From Apiospora phragmitis (Eukaryota; Ascomycota; Sordariomycetes; Amphisphaeriales; Apiosporaceae): a DNA stretch of 64,000 nt. Shown here in pieces: positions 1 through 10,074 of the stretch; the stretch's first letter is position 1; the number at the start of each line of letters is the position of its first letter. The notes under the pieces are model-generated. The model ran no database searches. It saw only the letters and a list, made by a program, of their open reading frames with translations, and was not told the DNA's origin. The DNA lies in contig JAQQWL010000007.1 in NCBI GenBank assembly GCA_038363925.1, forward strand, positions 868,001 to 932,000. Direction: 5' to 3'. The position numbers and the translations under genes are program-made.

Positions 1-69
1 CAAGGGTTTAGGAATTTCGAAAGACTTGAAACCTTCCTTGTTCTAACGAGTAAATGGACGATCTCATCC

Positions 70-1477
70 TTACAGCTCATCCCTAGCCCTGCCGCCGGCC
101 TGACTGCGAACTACCCCATCCGCCAGCGCCTGGAGATGAGCAAACTCGGGCGCATCCTCCCCGAGCCCCCAGGCGAAGACCCCGCCCAGGCCCTTCGACT
201 CGACGATGAGCGGGAACTTCCTGGCGATGGCGTCCGGCGTGTCGAAGGTCCAGAACAGGTCATCGTCATTATCACCATCCCAATCGTCGTCCAGATAGTA
301 GTAGCCCCCGCCCCGCTCGTCGTACGTGCCCTGCGCAAGCGCCTTCAGGAACGACTCGGCGACGTCGTCGGGGACGCGGTCGTGGTAGCTGAACCCACCC
401 GTGCGGCCGAGATCGGCGCCCGTCTCCGGGTCCTCCATGGGGCCCGTCGGACAGCCTAGTCCCGGCAGAGGATCTGCAGCTGCTGTAGAAGTAGTACTAG
501 TGCCGTTAGAGGAAGAGGCGCACGCGTCGGACGGCACCCGGAAGTACTTGACGTAAAACGCAAACCCCAGATTCAGCCGCGCCGCGGGCGCGCCGGCCTT
601 CAGGTAGAAATCGAGGCTCGCGAGGGAGCCGGCGACGCCCGTGTGGTGCCTGGTCGCGGCGTCGCGGCGGTTCATCAGGTCGTAGGTCATGACATTGAGG
701 AAGTCGACCGAGGCCATGATGTCGGGGACCGTGGCGGGCGTGAAGGCGAGCGCGATGTCGCGCGGGATGCCGGGGACGGCGGCCGAGAGCAAGTTGGATG
801 GGCCCAGGCGGCAGCGCAGGCAGGCGAGGAGTTGGGGGTAGGCTGTAGCCTCCCAGGCTTTCTGCGAGTTGGGGACTTGTTTGTAGTCTTCGCCGTTGCC
901 GCTGTGGATGTATGTTAGTAAATTAATATATATGAAACGATTATGAGACATATGATAGGTATTGATTCCCGAAAGTCTTGTTACTCACCCAGGGTATTCC
1001 CAATCGATATCCACGCCATCCGCCCCCGTAACCTCCACCATGACCGCCACTCTCTCCGCAAAGAATTGTCGGCTACTATTATCGCGCGCCGCCGTGGCGA
1101 AGCCCTCAGTGTCCCCCCAGCCGCCAATGGCCACCATAACCTTGGTGCCAGGCCGGAAGCGGGCGCGTACCTCGGCCACGGACAGGAAGAGAGGCCACAA
1201 GGGGTCGGGTTCCTCCTCGTTGAAGATGCCCGAGGGCATGAATGCCAGCACCACGTGCGTGATGGTGGACGTCAGGGTGAGGTCGGGTATGACTGGGTGT
1301 TGACTGTGGTGGCTGGTCAGTCTGATAGTCGTTCATGCCACTTAAATCATCTAAGACTAACCCTGTCAGGTACATGATGTTGCGTAGCGGCTCCTGGGTA
1401 GCCATGACTGCTGGGACAATGGAAAGTGCGGTCATCGTGATGAGGCCCAACGATAGGCGACGGAAGAAGCTTGCCAT
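70..1477 (-). CDS. Secreted GH18 chitinase with C-terminal RDEL
   Basis: Glycoside hydrolase family 18 enzyme, expected to cleave beta-1,4-GlcNAc linkages of chitin. Three exons (1477-1362, 1303-989, 901-70) splice cleanly into 420 codons; the introns have GTTAGT/CACAG and GTGAGT/CACAG ends. The first 26 or so residues form a signal peptide with a hydrophobic core. The catalytic GH18 motif DGVDIDWE ends exon 2 (about residues 134-141) with the acid/base Glu present. A YLTG strand comes first, MTYD follows in the barrel, and an FAWGL-like stretch lies near the C terminus. The last four residues are RDEL, close to the HDEL/KDEL ER-retrieval signal, which is unexpected for a secreted chitinase. 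No carbohydrate-binding module or GPI signal is seen. Family call is secure; substrate and location are inferred. Confidence 0.9.
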
Positions 1478-2166
1478 GATATGATCTTCATGGAGGACCC
1501 AACTGGTCTAAAGACACCCAAAGCTGTGAGCACAAAAGGGTTCCCTCTGGCGTTTCAACCTTCAAAATGGTTCAATATGATTTTGAATCCTAAAGAAGAA
1601 GCATATAGGCGAAGAAGCAGCTTTACATGGGTTGGCTGCTGTCGTAAATACATAAGCAGCCGTGGTGAAGAGTGGGTTGAAATATTGAGGAAGTGGCATA
1701 CTGGAAACCCGCAACGCTACCAATAATTATTAACATCTGCACCTGCTGCTTATAGGCAAGCTTGGGATAATTACTGGCAAAAGCTACGGAGTACAGTCAA
1801 CATAAACACCCAAAATTCGTCGCTTGAACCACCACACAATACATATCATGGTATGACGGGATGATCTCAGTGATACATTTTTGCTGTTCAAGACTCTGGA
1901 ATACCTATTAAGTCTCCAATTCGGATTTAATATGCTGCAAGTCCATTATCTATAATGCAATACGCTTTGCCCGGCTGAATTCGCCAGCTGGTGCTGTACT
2001 TTCTCATCCGTTTAATCGCTTTTCCAGGCCTTTCGTCTATAGAATTGGTACTAGGCTGCTCGTCCTGAGAACCTAAGCAGGAAAGGGGTATCTCCATACG
2101 CCTGAAGAAAATCCAAGCCAAGTAACGTCCAACCAGACCAAGCAAAATTGGATTGAATCATCACCA
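1478..2166. other. Intergenic, chitinase promoter and JIP5 3' flank
   Basis: AT-rich spacer of about 690 nt. It must carry the chitinase promoter on its left side. Short open frames here show no family resemblance and look like chance. Confidence 0.5.
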
Positions 2167-3575
2167 TTAATCCAAGCCCTTGAACTTCAGGATGCCATGC
2201 GCACCATGAGGTCCCAAAACAACGGGTGCCTTGCCCTTCCTTCGCTTCTTGCGCTTCTTCTTCTCGTCATCACTGTCGTCGCTATCGTCTTCTTCATCGC
2301 TGCTGGCCTGTCGTTTGCTCTTCTCGGCAGCCGCAGGAGCTGCGCCCGCACCGTCCTCGCCCGAATCATCCGAGTCGTCGTCCTCGTCTTCATCGGAGTC
2401 CGAGTCCTCGTCTTCTTCTGCTTCTGCTTCTAGCGCACTGGCCTCCTGCCAGACCTTGACCGTCTGGCCACCGCCACTGATCATCCGGCCCTGGCAGTCG
2501 AAATTCAGGCCGAGGACAGCCTCGACCTCGTCGTGGGTGTACGAGGCTTCCACCTCGCGCTTACCAAGGTCCACCAATCGGATATTGCCATCGCCCACGC
2601 CCACAACCACTTTCTTCTTGCCCCCGGTCACGAACTCGGGCACCTGCACGATAGAGTCCAGGCTCTCGCCGTCGCGGTCGACGATGATGCGGTCCTGCTG
2701 GTCGTCCCAGGCGCCCTTGTCCCAGAGGGTGAGGACGCCCGAGCCGGTGCCGATCGCGGCGATGCCGTTCTCGCGGTTCTTCTTGGGCCCCAGGCCGGCC
2801 ACGAAGACGGCGCTGAGCAGCTCGTCCTCCTGGTCCTCGCTGCGGACAAGGACGCCGCGGCGCAGGTCCGTCACGGCGAGCGTGGTGCCGCCCGTGCTGA
2901 CCCACTGCTTGCTGAAGCCGCTGGTGCTCTCCGCGCTGGGCGGCAGCGGCGCGATACTCGAGACGAAGTCGGTGTGCGGGAAGTGGCTCTGCTGCGGCTT
3001 GGCCGACGCGAGCGCGTGGTCGCGCAGGTCGAGCAGGTGCAGCACGCCCGAGTCGCAGGCCAGGAGGATGGTCTGGGGCGACAGGACGTGGAGCAGGGTC
3101 GGGGCATTGGGCACGTTGGGGTTTGTCGAGGGGATCGCGAACTTAGAGGCGACCTGGCCCGTCGTGGGGGAGAAATGCTTGAGTATGGAGTCCGTTCCGG
3201 CCGAGTAGAGAGCTAGAGAGGGGGGCCCAATGGCGGTTAGCTCATCGCGTTTTTATTTGTCTATATGCGCCAGCCCGTCGGTAGAGAGATGGAGAGCTCC
3301 TTAGCTTACCTGATCCGTCGTTGCTAAAGCCGAGAGTGCGGCAGCTGCCCTTGTGGCGGCGGGTGCGCCAGACCGTGTCTATGGTGCCCTTTCCGTCCGA
3401 GAGGATGCTGGTGTCAGCCGAGTCGCTGTCCTCGGCGCTCTTGTCAGCGGCGGGCAGGCGAAAGCACTGGACATGGCCGGTAGACAGGCCGACAGCCAGC
3501 AATGGTTCGGTAGGGGTGCAGGGCCTGGCTGAAGAGTTCCGCACTCAGCGGGAGGGTGCAGAGGTTCTCGAACAT
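2167..3575 (-). CDS. jip5: WD40 protein JIP5/WDR55-like (frame broken once)
   Basis: Fungal orthologue of the JIP5/WDR55 group, nucleolar WD-repeat proteins linked to ribosome biogenesis. Exon 1 is 3575-3310, the intron 3309-3213 (97 nt), exon 2 3212-2167. The N terminus MFENL, the phrase [14 protein letters not shown]-type repeats through the middle, an Asp/Glu/Ser-rich stretch, a Lys/Arg-rich stretch (nuclear signal) and the ending GILKFKGLD match the family end to end. As written, exon 1 changes frame at a run of four C on the coding strand (3513-3516): the first 21 codons are in one frame and everything after in another. One C fewer would give a continuous frame of about 436 codons. Because the yeast relative is essential, a base-calling error is more likely than a null allele. 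Confidence 0.85.
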
Positions 3576-4540
3576 GGTGGCGTTCAAAAATAAAATCGCC
3601 CTTGTGAGCTTCCGTCCAAATACTATCTCATACTAGTATTTTTAAGGTCCAATTGCATCGGTAGAAACGTTGAACGTAGTTCGTTGCGGTTAGAGTCTTC
3701 GGTGGTTTCATGGGCCAGAAGTTCCGAAAAGAAGGGGGGAAAAGTTTGAAGCTGCAGGCTCTAAAAAAACAAGGCTAGTAACGTTCGATTCTAGCCCCCT
3801 TCCATTGTCACAACATCAACATTGTATTGTCGGTCCCCAAGCTCGGTTTGAAGGGATCCAGATCCTGCTGCGACTAACTGCGTTGAACTTATTTAAAGAA
3901 GGCTCATTCCAAAATATTAGCTACTTCAATGTTGCTATTTTCTTTTTCATTAGATTAAGTAGATGAGCTCTGCCGGAAATGCGAAGTGAGGACCGCCTGG
4001 CGACCGCGCAAGGGCGCTAGTGGGCACCTTGGCTCCTGCAGAATCACGTCGCGCTGTATTACAGGCCTAGAGCATCCATGCATGGTGTGAATGGCGAAGG
4101 GGGAAGCATGCTCAGTAGGTCAGTTCCTTTAAAGGGTAGAATGCGTTATCATTTCGGACATCTCCCATCATCATCAGCCCATACTCAGATTTGGTCAATA
4201 TTCTGTTGTCGTTCATTGTTGACCGGGAATCAATGTTTTGCCCTGCTTCCACGTGGATGGAATATGTTTTGGGTGCTTGCCGACCGCGGGGTAGTCTGGG
4301 GAAAGCTGTCGAAGCTCCAAGCGCGAGTCCTGAGCTGATGCGGGGCACTGAACCCGAACCCAAGCCTCGAGGCCTGTCTGTTTCGATCAGAGCTTCGGAG
4401 ATTGTGTTAGCGATAGCATCGTTGGGTAGCAAAGTAGAAACTATTTCATAGGGTATACATATATATATGTATCAGTAGTGTACCAGTCCAAGAACTGACG
4501 AGAACAATTTACACCGAGATGCACCCCACGTACCCAACAC
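3576..4540. other. Intergenic, no supported gene
   Basis: About 965 nt between jip5 and qutE. A short minus-strand open frame at 4112-4432 has no recognisable domain and its start is not convincing. An (AT)n-like tract lies near 4455-4470. Confidence 0.5.
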
Positions 4541-5005
4541 CTAGAGCTTCTCCCTAGCGGCCGTCTTCATATGCCGCGCCGCAAACTCGATCGCCGCCGT
4601 GTACCCGTACACGCCCATGCCGCAGACCATAGCGACGGCCTTGTCCGTAAAGTACGAATGGCGCCGCCACTCCTCGCGCGCGTGCACATTGGACACGTGC
4701 AATTCAACATAGGGGACACCCACGCCCAGCAGCGCGTCCCGGATCGCCACCGACGTATGCGTGAAGCCGCCCGGGTTGATGACGATGGCGTCGACACCTT
4801 CGTCCCGGGCTTGTTGGATCCGGTCCACGATGGCGCCCTCGTGGTTGGACTGGAACGTCGCCAGCGACACGGACAGGGACGCGGCCTGCTGCCGGGCTGC
4901 GGCTTCGACGTCGGCGAGCGTCGTGCTGCCGTAGACGTGGGGCTCTCGGGTGCCTAGGAGGTTGAGATTGGGGCCGTTGATGAGCAGGAGGTTGCAGGAA
5001 GGCAT
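4541..5005 (-). CDS. qutE: Catabolic 3-dehydroquinase, type II
   Basis: Converts 3-dehydroquinate to 3-dehydroshikimate in quinate catabolism. Single exon of 154 codons, the usual length of type II dehydroquinases; ATG chosen at 5005 because the only upstream in-frame codon is GTG. Diagnostic motifs are visible: [16 protein letters not shown] with the active-site Tyr just after it (VYG), [12 protein letters not shown], the [14 protein letters not shown] loop and [14 protein letters not shown]. It opens the qut cluster and is divergent from qutG; two activator-like sites lie in the shared upstream region. Clustering with quinate genes separates it from the anabolic AROM activity. No damage seen. 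Confidence 0.96.
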   Translation of the reverse strand: MPSCNLLLINGPNLNLLGTREPHVYGSTTLADVEAAARQQAASLSVSLATFQSNHEGAIVDRIQQARDEGVDAIVINPGGFTHTSVAIRDALLGVGVPYVELHVSNVHAREEWRRHSYFTDKAVAMVCGMGVYGYTAAIEFAARHMKTAAREKL

Positions 5006-5376
5006 CACGGTTTGACGATATGGCTCGTTCTATTTCCAGGGATAGATAGACTCTTGAAGATTGGTTTTATGGGATTGGTGAAGAAGCATTAAAAGGGGGG
5101 AATCTTCAAATAATTTCGTGACCGGCTATATGGAGTCTCTACTTCCCATGGCACAGCTTGATGTTCGATGACTTTGGCCGGTACATGTAGTTATCTATCG
5201 TGAGCTCATGTTATAGGGTACATATGCCATACTCCGTACAGTTCGTATTGTTATTTCAACCCCCTGTGTATACGCTGCCAAACATCTTAGCCTCCAGCTC
5301 TTGCCGGTAGTTAATTCCCGGTCGTTGCGTCCATTCATATTGTAGCTTTCCCTGATAGACTTCACTCCTGTGCTCC

Positions 5377-5397
5377 AGAGAGAGAGAGAGAGAGAGA
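5377..5397. repeat. (GA)n microsatellite
   Basis: About ten AG dinucleotides in a row within the qutE upstream region. Likely length-variable between strains; a GAGA-type promoter role is only a possibility. Confidence 0.9.
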
Positions 5398-5492
5398 AAT
5401 GATCGGCCGCTGGAGAAGTACGTATCCCGGGTATAGCTGAGCCGGGCCGGTGAGCTAGTACATAATGGTGTTAGTGCGGATTTGGCTGCAAT

Positions 5493-5508
5493 GGATAAGT
5501 GTTTTGCC
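5493..5508 (+). promoter_or_regulatory. QUTA/QA-1F-like binding site 1
   Basis: The 16-mer GGATAAGTGTTTTGCC matches 14 of 16 positions of the published quinate activator consensus GGRTAARYRYTTAYCC, which I give from knowledge of the Neurospora/Aspergillus systems. The whole left half and centre are perfect. It is about 490 nt from the qutE start and 535 nt from the qutG start. Confidence 0.65.
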
Positions 5509-5529
5509 GCCACTCTTGAGAATTGCTTC

Positions 5530-5545
5530 GGATAAACGCTTGAAC
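5530..5545 (+). promoter_or_regulatory. QUTA/QA-1F-like binding site 2
   Basis: GGATAAACGCTTGAAC matches the first twelve consensus positions perfectly and 13 of 16 overall. It starts 37 nt after site 1 in the same orientation, so the pair looks like a tandem activator array shared by qutE and qutG. Confidence 0.55.
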
Positions 5546-6042
5546 TCATAGACACACCTCCAGATCAATGGACTACGCCATCTCCTCTCCCGAAGAGGGG
5601 TTAGATTGGTCATTGACTGGATCCTCGGGCTGTCAGTAGCATTGCGTAGGTAAGTACACTTTATGTGACCAGTCATCTCTTGGTGAGGCCAGGTGTGGAC
5701 AATTCGAGTCAGAAATTCCTTTTCATGCAATGGGACTTACGAGTCGCCTGCTGTTTCTCTCTACGGTGGATCTCGTCCCCATACGAACCCCCTCCCCCAA
5801 TCCGATGATCCAATCGTGAGATACACGCACCACCGAACAGACGCGGACCGAAACCGCTGTTCCGTCTCTTATCGGGACCCATTTGCGTTCGGTTGGCGGC
5901 GGTCCAATGGTGCGTGTATGACTACCGTAGAGCGTTACGGCTCTCTGTGCATCTGAAGCCACCATAGACCAGAACACCATAACCAGCTCGTGGTTTTATT
6001 TCCCGTGGTTACTCGATTTCACTTTTTGTTTTGCATGTGATA

Positions 6043-7178
6043 ATGAGTGCAGCCCAACACCTTAGCGATGATGACCTAGCCAAGATCTACACCTTCGCGG
6101 TGCAGCTCGGGAAAGATGCCGGTGTTATTCTCATGAAGTTCGCGCAGGCGCGATGGAGTGACAACGGCTCCGGGGCACAGCTCTTCACCGAGAAGGACAG
6201 CGCCGTAGACATTGTGACCAAAGCGGACGAAGGTTAATATTTCCAACCTCCTACTGAACGGAAACTTATGAAAAGAAGAAATGAAGCTAACAGGTGGGAT
6301 TTTCGTCAAAGATGTCGAGACTTTCATAAAGAATGCTATAGAGAAGAAATACCCAACGCATAAGTACGTCAACCCGAGGAACGCATAGGCTACGAACTCT
6401 GACATCCCTTTATAGGTTCCTTGGTGAGGAGACGTACTCCAAAGGCGCCTCGCAGGACTATCTGATCGGCGACGAGCCGACGTGGTGCATCGACCCGCTC
6501 GACGGCACTGTCAACTACACGCACCTCTTCCCAATGTTCTGCGTCTCGATCGGCTTCATCGTAGACGGGCGCGCCGTAATCGGCGTAATCTACGCGCCCT
6601 TTACGGCCCAGCTCTTCTCCGCGTGCCGCGGCCGCGGCGCCTGGCTCAACGAAACGCAGCGCCTGCCCCTCCGCGACCAGCCCCTCCCGCCCAACGCGCC
6701 GCAAGGCTGCGTGCTCTCGGTTGAGTGGGGCAAGGACCGCAAAGACGCGCCCGACGGCAACCTGCACCGCAAAGTCGACAGCTTTTTGAACATGGCAGTT
6801 GAGCCGGGCGGGCGCGGCGGCAAGGGAGGCATGGTGCACGGCGTGCGCAGCCTGGGCAGCGCGACGCTCGACCTGGCCTACGTCGCGCTGGGCGCGTTCG
6901 ACATCTGGTGGGAGGGCGGGTGCTGGGAGTGGGACGTGGCGGCGGGCGTCGCCATCGTGCAGGAGGCGGGCGGGCTCGTGACGACGGCGAACCCGCCCGC
7001 GGATGTGAAGAACGCGCCCATCGAGGATGTACGGTTAGGGAGTCGATTATACCTGGCTATCAGGCCGGCGGGGCCGTCGCCGGCTACTGGGGAGTCGGCG
7101 CGCGAGTCGCAGGAGCGGGTGGTGCGGGAGGTTTGGCGGCGGGTCAGGCATCTTGATTATAGTCGGCCGGGTGCGTGA
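6043..7178 (+). CDS. qutG: Inositol monophosphatase-like quinate cluster protein
   Basis: Homologue of QutG/qa-x, an inositol-monophosphatase-superfamily protein always found with quinate genes; its exact substrate is not settled in the family. Exons 6043-6232, 6312-6363 and 6416-7178 give 334 codons. The metal-binding motifs are intact: GEE, WCIDPLDGTVNYTH, and WEWDVAAGVAIVQEAGG near the C terminus. The start is the ATG at 6043, since the frame upstream begins only with TTG. The first intron has two in-frame 3' sites 18 nt apart (AG at 6292-6293 or 6310-6311); I use the second because it gives the ungapped family-like sequence. It is divergent from qutE and convergent with qutB. Confidence 0.92.
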
Positions 7179-7454
7179 TTGAGGAGACAGGTGGTTATTA
7201 TATGAATTGTGTAGAGACAAATAGACACATGTATTTGTGCCAATCTCGACCCACAGACTCTAAACATTTGCTTGCTGGCTGGTGGTAATGAGACCGAACT
7301 ATGAAAACACACAGGGCGCTCTCCCCCGATGATAATAATGATGATGACTCCCTTACTCCTGTAAATGCTTCTCCCCACGACTTCCCCTTGAACACGATTG
7401 ATACCGCTCCCCCAAAACGGCACCGAACGAAAACCAACGCAAGCCCAGTTCAAT

Positions 7455-8495
7455 TCAAAGCTTCGATATCTGCGACAACCTCGCCGCAATAACCTCGCTC
7501 ACCTTCCGGACTGGCAAGTCCTTGACCGCGACGCCCGTCCAGAACCGGTCCTGCTCCAGCCCCTGCCAGATCAGCGCCTTGGTCCCCAGGATGACCTGCC
7601 ACCCCTCCGCCTCGGCGAGCCCGCCGAGCGCCGTGTACGGCGTCGGGTTGTAGCACATCTCCAGCATGCAGCCCTTGCGCGGCATGCGTAGGAACGCGCC
7701 CACGACGGCGCGCGCCGCGTGCTCCGCCGGCGTCCGCGGCGCGAAGTCGGGCACGCACGCCACGATGGCGCCGGGGGCCTCCAGCCGCCCCGCCTCCTCG
7801 GGGGTGGCGACGTACACCAGCCGCTCGCCACCGTAGCCGTGCGCCGTGCACTCCGCGATGACGGCCGCGACCTCGGCCGGGTCGCGGTTCACGAGGTAGA
7901 TGCGCGTCGCGCGCATCCATTTATGTAAAGCGTAGACGGCCGAGCGCGCCGCGCCGCCGCCGCCGACGACCAGGGCCGGTCGGTCGTGGAAGCGCGCGTC
8001 CGGGTCCGCTACGTTCTGGTAGAAGGACTCGCGGATGCCCACGACGTCGGTGTTGGTGCCGCAGTAGCGGCGCGCGCCCGTGGCCGGGTCCTGCTTCAGG
8101 AAGATGGTGTTGCAGGCGCCGACTTCGCGGCACTCCTCCGTCAGCTCGTCGAGGTGCTTCATGATGGCCACCTTGTTGGGCATGGTCACCGATGCGCCTG
8201 GCCGACTGTTAGCATATTGATTTTCTCGTTTCTCTTCTGGAGAGGTAGGTGGTGGCGAGGAGAAAGCACATACCGTAGAAGTTGGGGTCTTTGATCAGCT
8301 GTAGGAACTGGGGATGTCGGCCGACTCAAAGAGCTTCTGCTCCCATCGCAGCCCCAGCTCGCCGTATATCGTCTTGTGGAAGAGCGGCGACATGGAGGCC
8401 TGGATCTTGAGGCCGAACAGGTAGCCATGGCGGTCCAGCTGGGTCTGTGGTTCCGGAGCGTTGCGGCTCCTGTCTTCCACGTCGACGCCATTCAT
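7455..8495 (-). CDS. qutB: Quinate/shikimate dehydrogenase (frame broken once)
   Basis: Catabolic quinate dehydrogenase, oxidising quinate to 3-dehydroquinate (and shikimate to dehydroshikimate) with NAD(P). Exon 1 is 8495-8274, the intron 8273-8198, exon 2 8197-7455, for about 321 codons. Visible features are the substrate-site KIQASMSP, the catalytic Lys in [16 protein letters not shown], and the nucleotide-binding loop [15 protein letters not shown]. Close to the end of exon 1 the reading frame slips at four C on the coding strand (8310-8313); one more C would restore a conserved frame up to the donor site. The rest is undamaged, so a homopolymer miscall is favoured over loss of function. 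Divergent from qutD, with a shared 1.58 kb upstream region. Confidence 0.9.
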
Positions 8496-9253
8496 TGTGT
8501 GAGTTTGGGCTAAAATGCTGTGGGCTTGTTTGGGATGTGTGTAGTCAATCCTCTGTTTCTGTTGCTTGAAATCAAGTATAGGTATGTAAAGTAGACAGGA
8601 CACCGTTTGCTTCAGTTTCGTTTCTCGCCTACTTCCTACTTTAGGTACTTTGCCGTGCTATTAGTCAGTCCACTGGCCTACATTCGATGTATATACAAGC
8701 GGAATCCTTTCTATCGAATACATATTGAAGTCTTCTTAGAAGTGGCTTCGCGTAGCTAACCTAGTCGCAGTAGCGGCCCACCTCTGTCCGTGATGAACAT
8801 TTTGCCATCCGCCGCCAAAATTCGATCACGATGAACTCCACATGATCACCGCGAAATCCATGCTTTTTTCCCTGGTTCTCTCTGTGGTTTGTGGATGTCC
8901 ACCCCAAGAAAAAGAAAAACCATGTTGTCTCATCACAGGAGCGGATGGAAGTGCTCACAAACCCCCTTTCCGTAACGGGCGGAGTTCTCTTTTCCTAATT
9001 GGTGACGAACGTGTGCTCGTTACTCCGTGTCTTCGCCGCTCGGCGCAAGCCTTTTCTTTGTTAAGCTTAAGTGCCACCAAGAACTGGATGAGGGGCACGC
9101 AAGGGTGGACTTGGCATTGAATAACCGAGCTAACACACTCCAGACACATTTCTGGCCGGCAGGCCGGTTAAGTGTTCTTCCTCGGCAAAACCAGAGTTCG
9201 TCTTGGTAGTCTCGGCTAGCACCAGAATCGTTTCGACGAATCCAGGCCGTTGG

Positions 9254-9287
9254 AGGAACCAGCGTTTCTCAGGAACCAGCGTTTCTC
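9254..9287. repeat. 17-bp perfect tandem duplication
   Basis: The unit AGGAACCAGCGTTTCTC occurs twice in immediate succession (9254-9270 and 9271-9287), inside the qutB-qutD spacer. Function unknown. Confidence 0.9.
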
Positions 9288-9580
9288 CAAGGAGGCGGGG
9301 ATATCTCCGACTAACACTCACCACCGTCTGTGGGGAACATCTGGAAGTGCCGTTGTCGTAGTGGCTTGGCCCCGCGCAAAATGGGAAATTTGGCTCCCCA
9401 TCACACACGCCCAGCTAACAGACAGACATCACTACACATTCTGGCTTCAATGGGAGGTACTTGCTGACAGTGGATACCGTGATCGTTAGTTCAACAGGGA
9501 CGGACACCATGTGCACTAGACGGAAATGGTGAAGACTCGCCAGGGTTTTGGAAAAGGAGCCCTGACTCGGACAACGGTGA

Positions 9581-9601
9581 GCCAGCCAGCCAGCCAGCCA
9601 G
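9581..9601. repeat. (GCCA)n microsatellite
   Basis: Five GCCA/GCCAG units in a row in the qutD upstream region. Confidence 0.9.
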
Positions 9602-9751
9602 TAACGCAGCATGCAGAATAATCATTTTTCCCTTGGAGAGAGGAACGGAAACGCCATGTCCAGCCAGATCTGTTCCCCGACCCCGGATTCCACGCCTCAC
9701 CCTAGCATCTAGCTGATAGCTGTAAAGGTCTTGGATTCGGGAATTGGGAAA

Positions 9752-9767
9752 GGCTTACTACTTACCC
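9752..9767 (-). promoter_or_regulatory. QUTA/QA-1F-like site upstream of qutD
   Basis: GGCTTACTACTTACCC agrees with 13 of 16 positions of GGRTAARYRYTTAYCC, with a perfect right half. It lies about 308 nt upstream of the qutD ATG, a plausible distance for the quinate activator. Confidence 0.5.
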
Positions 9768-10074
9768 CAGATCTCGCCCTGTCCTTCGTCGTTCTCCAAA
9801 CCGGGGTCTGCGCTGTCAACAAACTGGGGCCCCAGATTTTTCACCTTAATTAATATCCCGACCTCCTCGCCGCAATCGGGTTTCTTGCCAGTGACTCAGA
9901 TACTGCCTCTGTGTGCCCGTAGAGAGAGACAGCCTTTATAATCCCATCGCTTATATACTCCGTGTTTTGACCGGCGGCATTTGGCTTCTGTCACGTCTCT
10001 TATATCTGCCTGTCTGTTCCTCGGACTAGTGGACCAAACTGCAAGGGGGCGAGGGAAGAAAAAAGTCTTTCAGG

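Larger units (their letters stand above)
5006..6042. promoter_or_regulatory. Divergent qutE-qutG control region
   Basis: This 1,037 nt spacer separates two divergently transcribed quinate genes and should hold both promoters. It contains two tandem 16-mers resembling the QUTA/QA-1F site (listed separately) and a (GA)n tract at 5377-5397 on the qutE side. No convincing coding sequence is present. Confidence 0.7.
8496..10074. promoter_or_regulatory. Divergent qutB-qutD control region
   Basis: This 1,579 nt spacer should hold the promoters of qutB and qutD. I see one activator-like 16-mer near qutD, a 17-bp tandem duplication and a (GCCA)n tract, but no supportable gene; the short open frames are unrelated to known families. 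Confidence 0.65.

Noticed and set aside
2231..3208. Long plus-strand open frame opposite jip5
   Set aside because: Ser-rich translation is the mirror of the acidic/Lys-rich coding strand; no domain or start context.
4112..4432. Minus-strand frame upstream of qutE
   Set aside because: No ATG in good context and no family resemblance.
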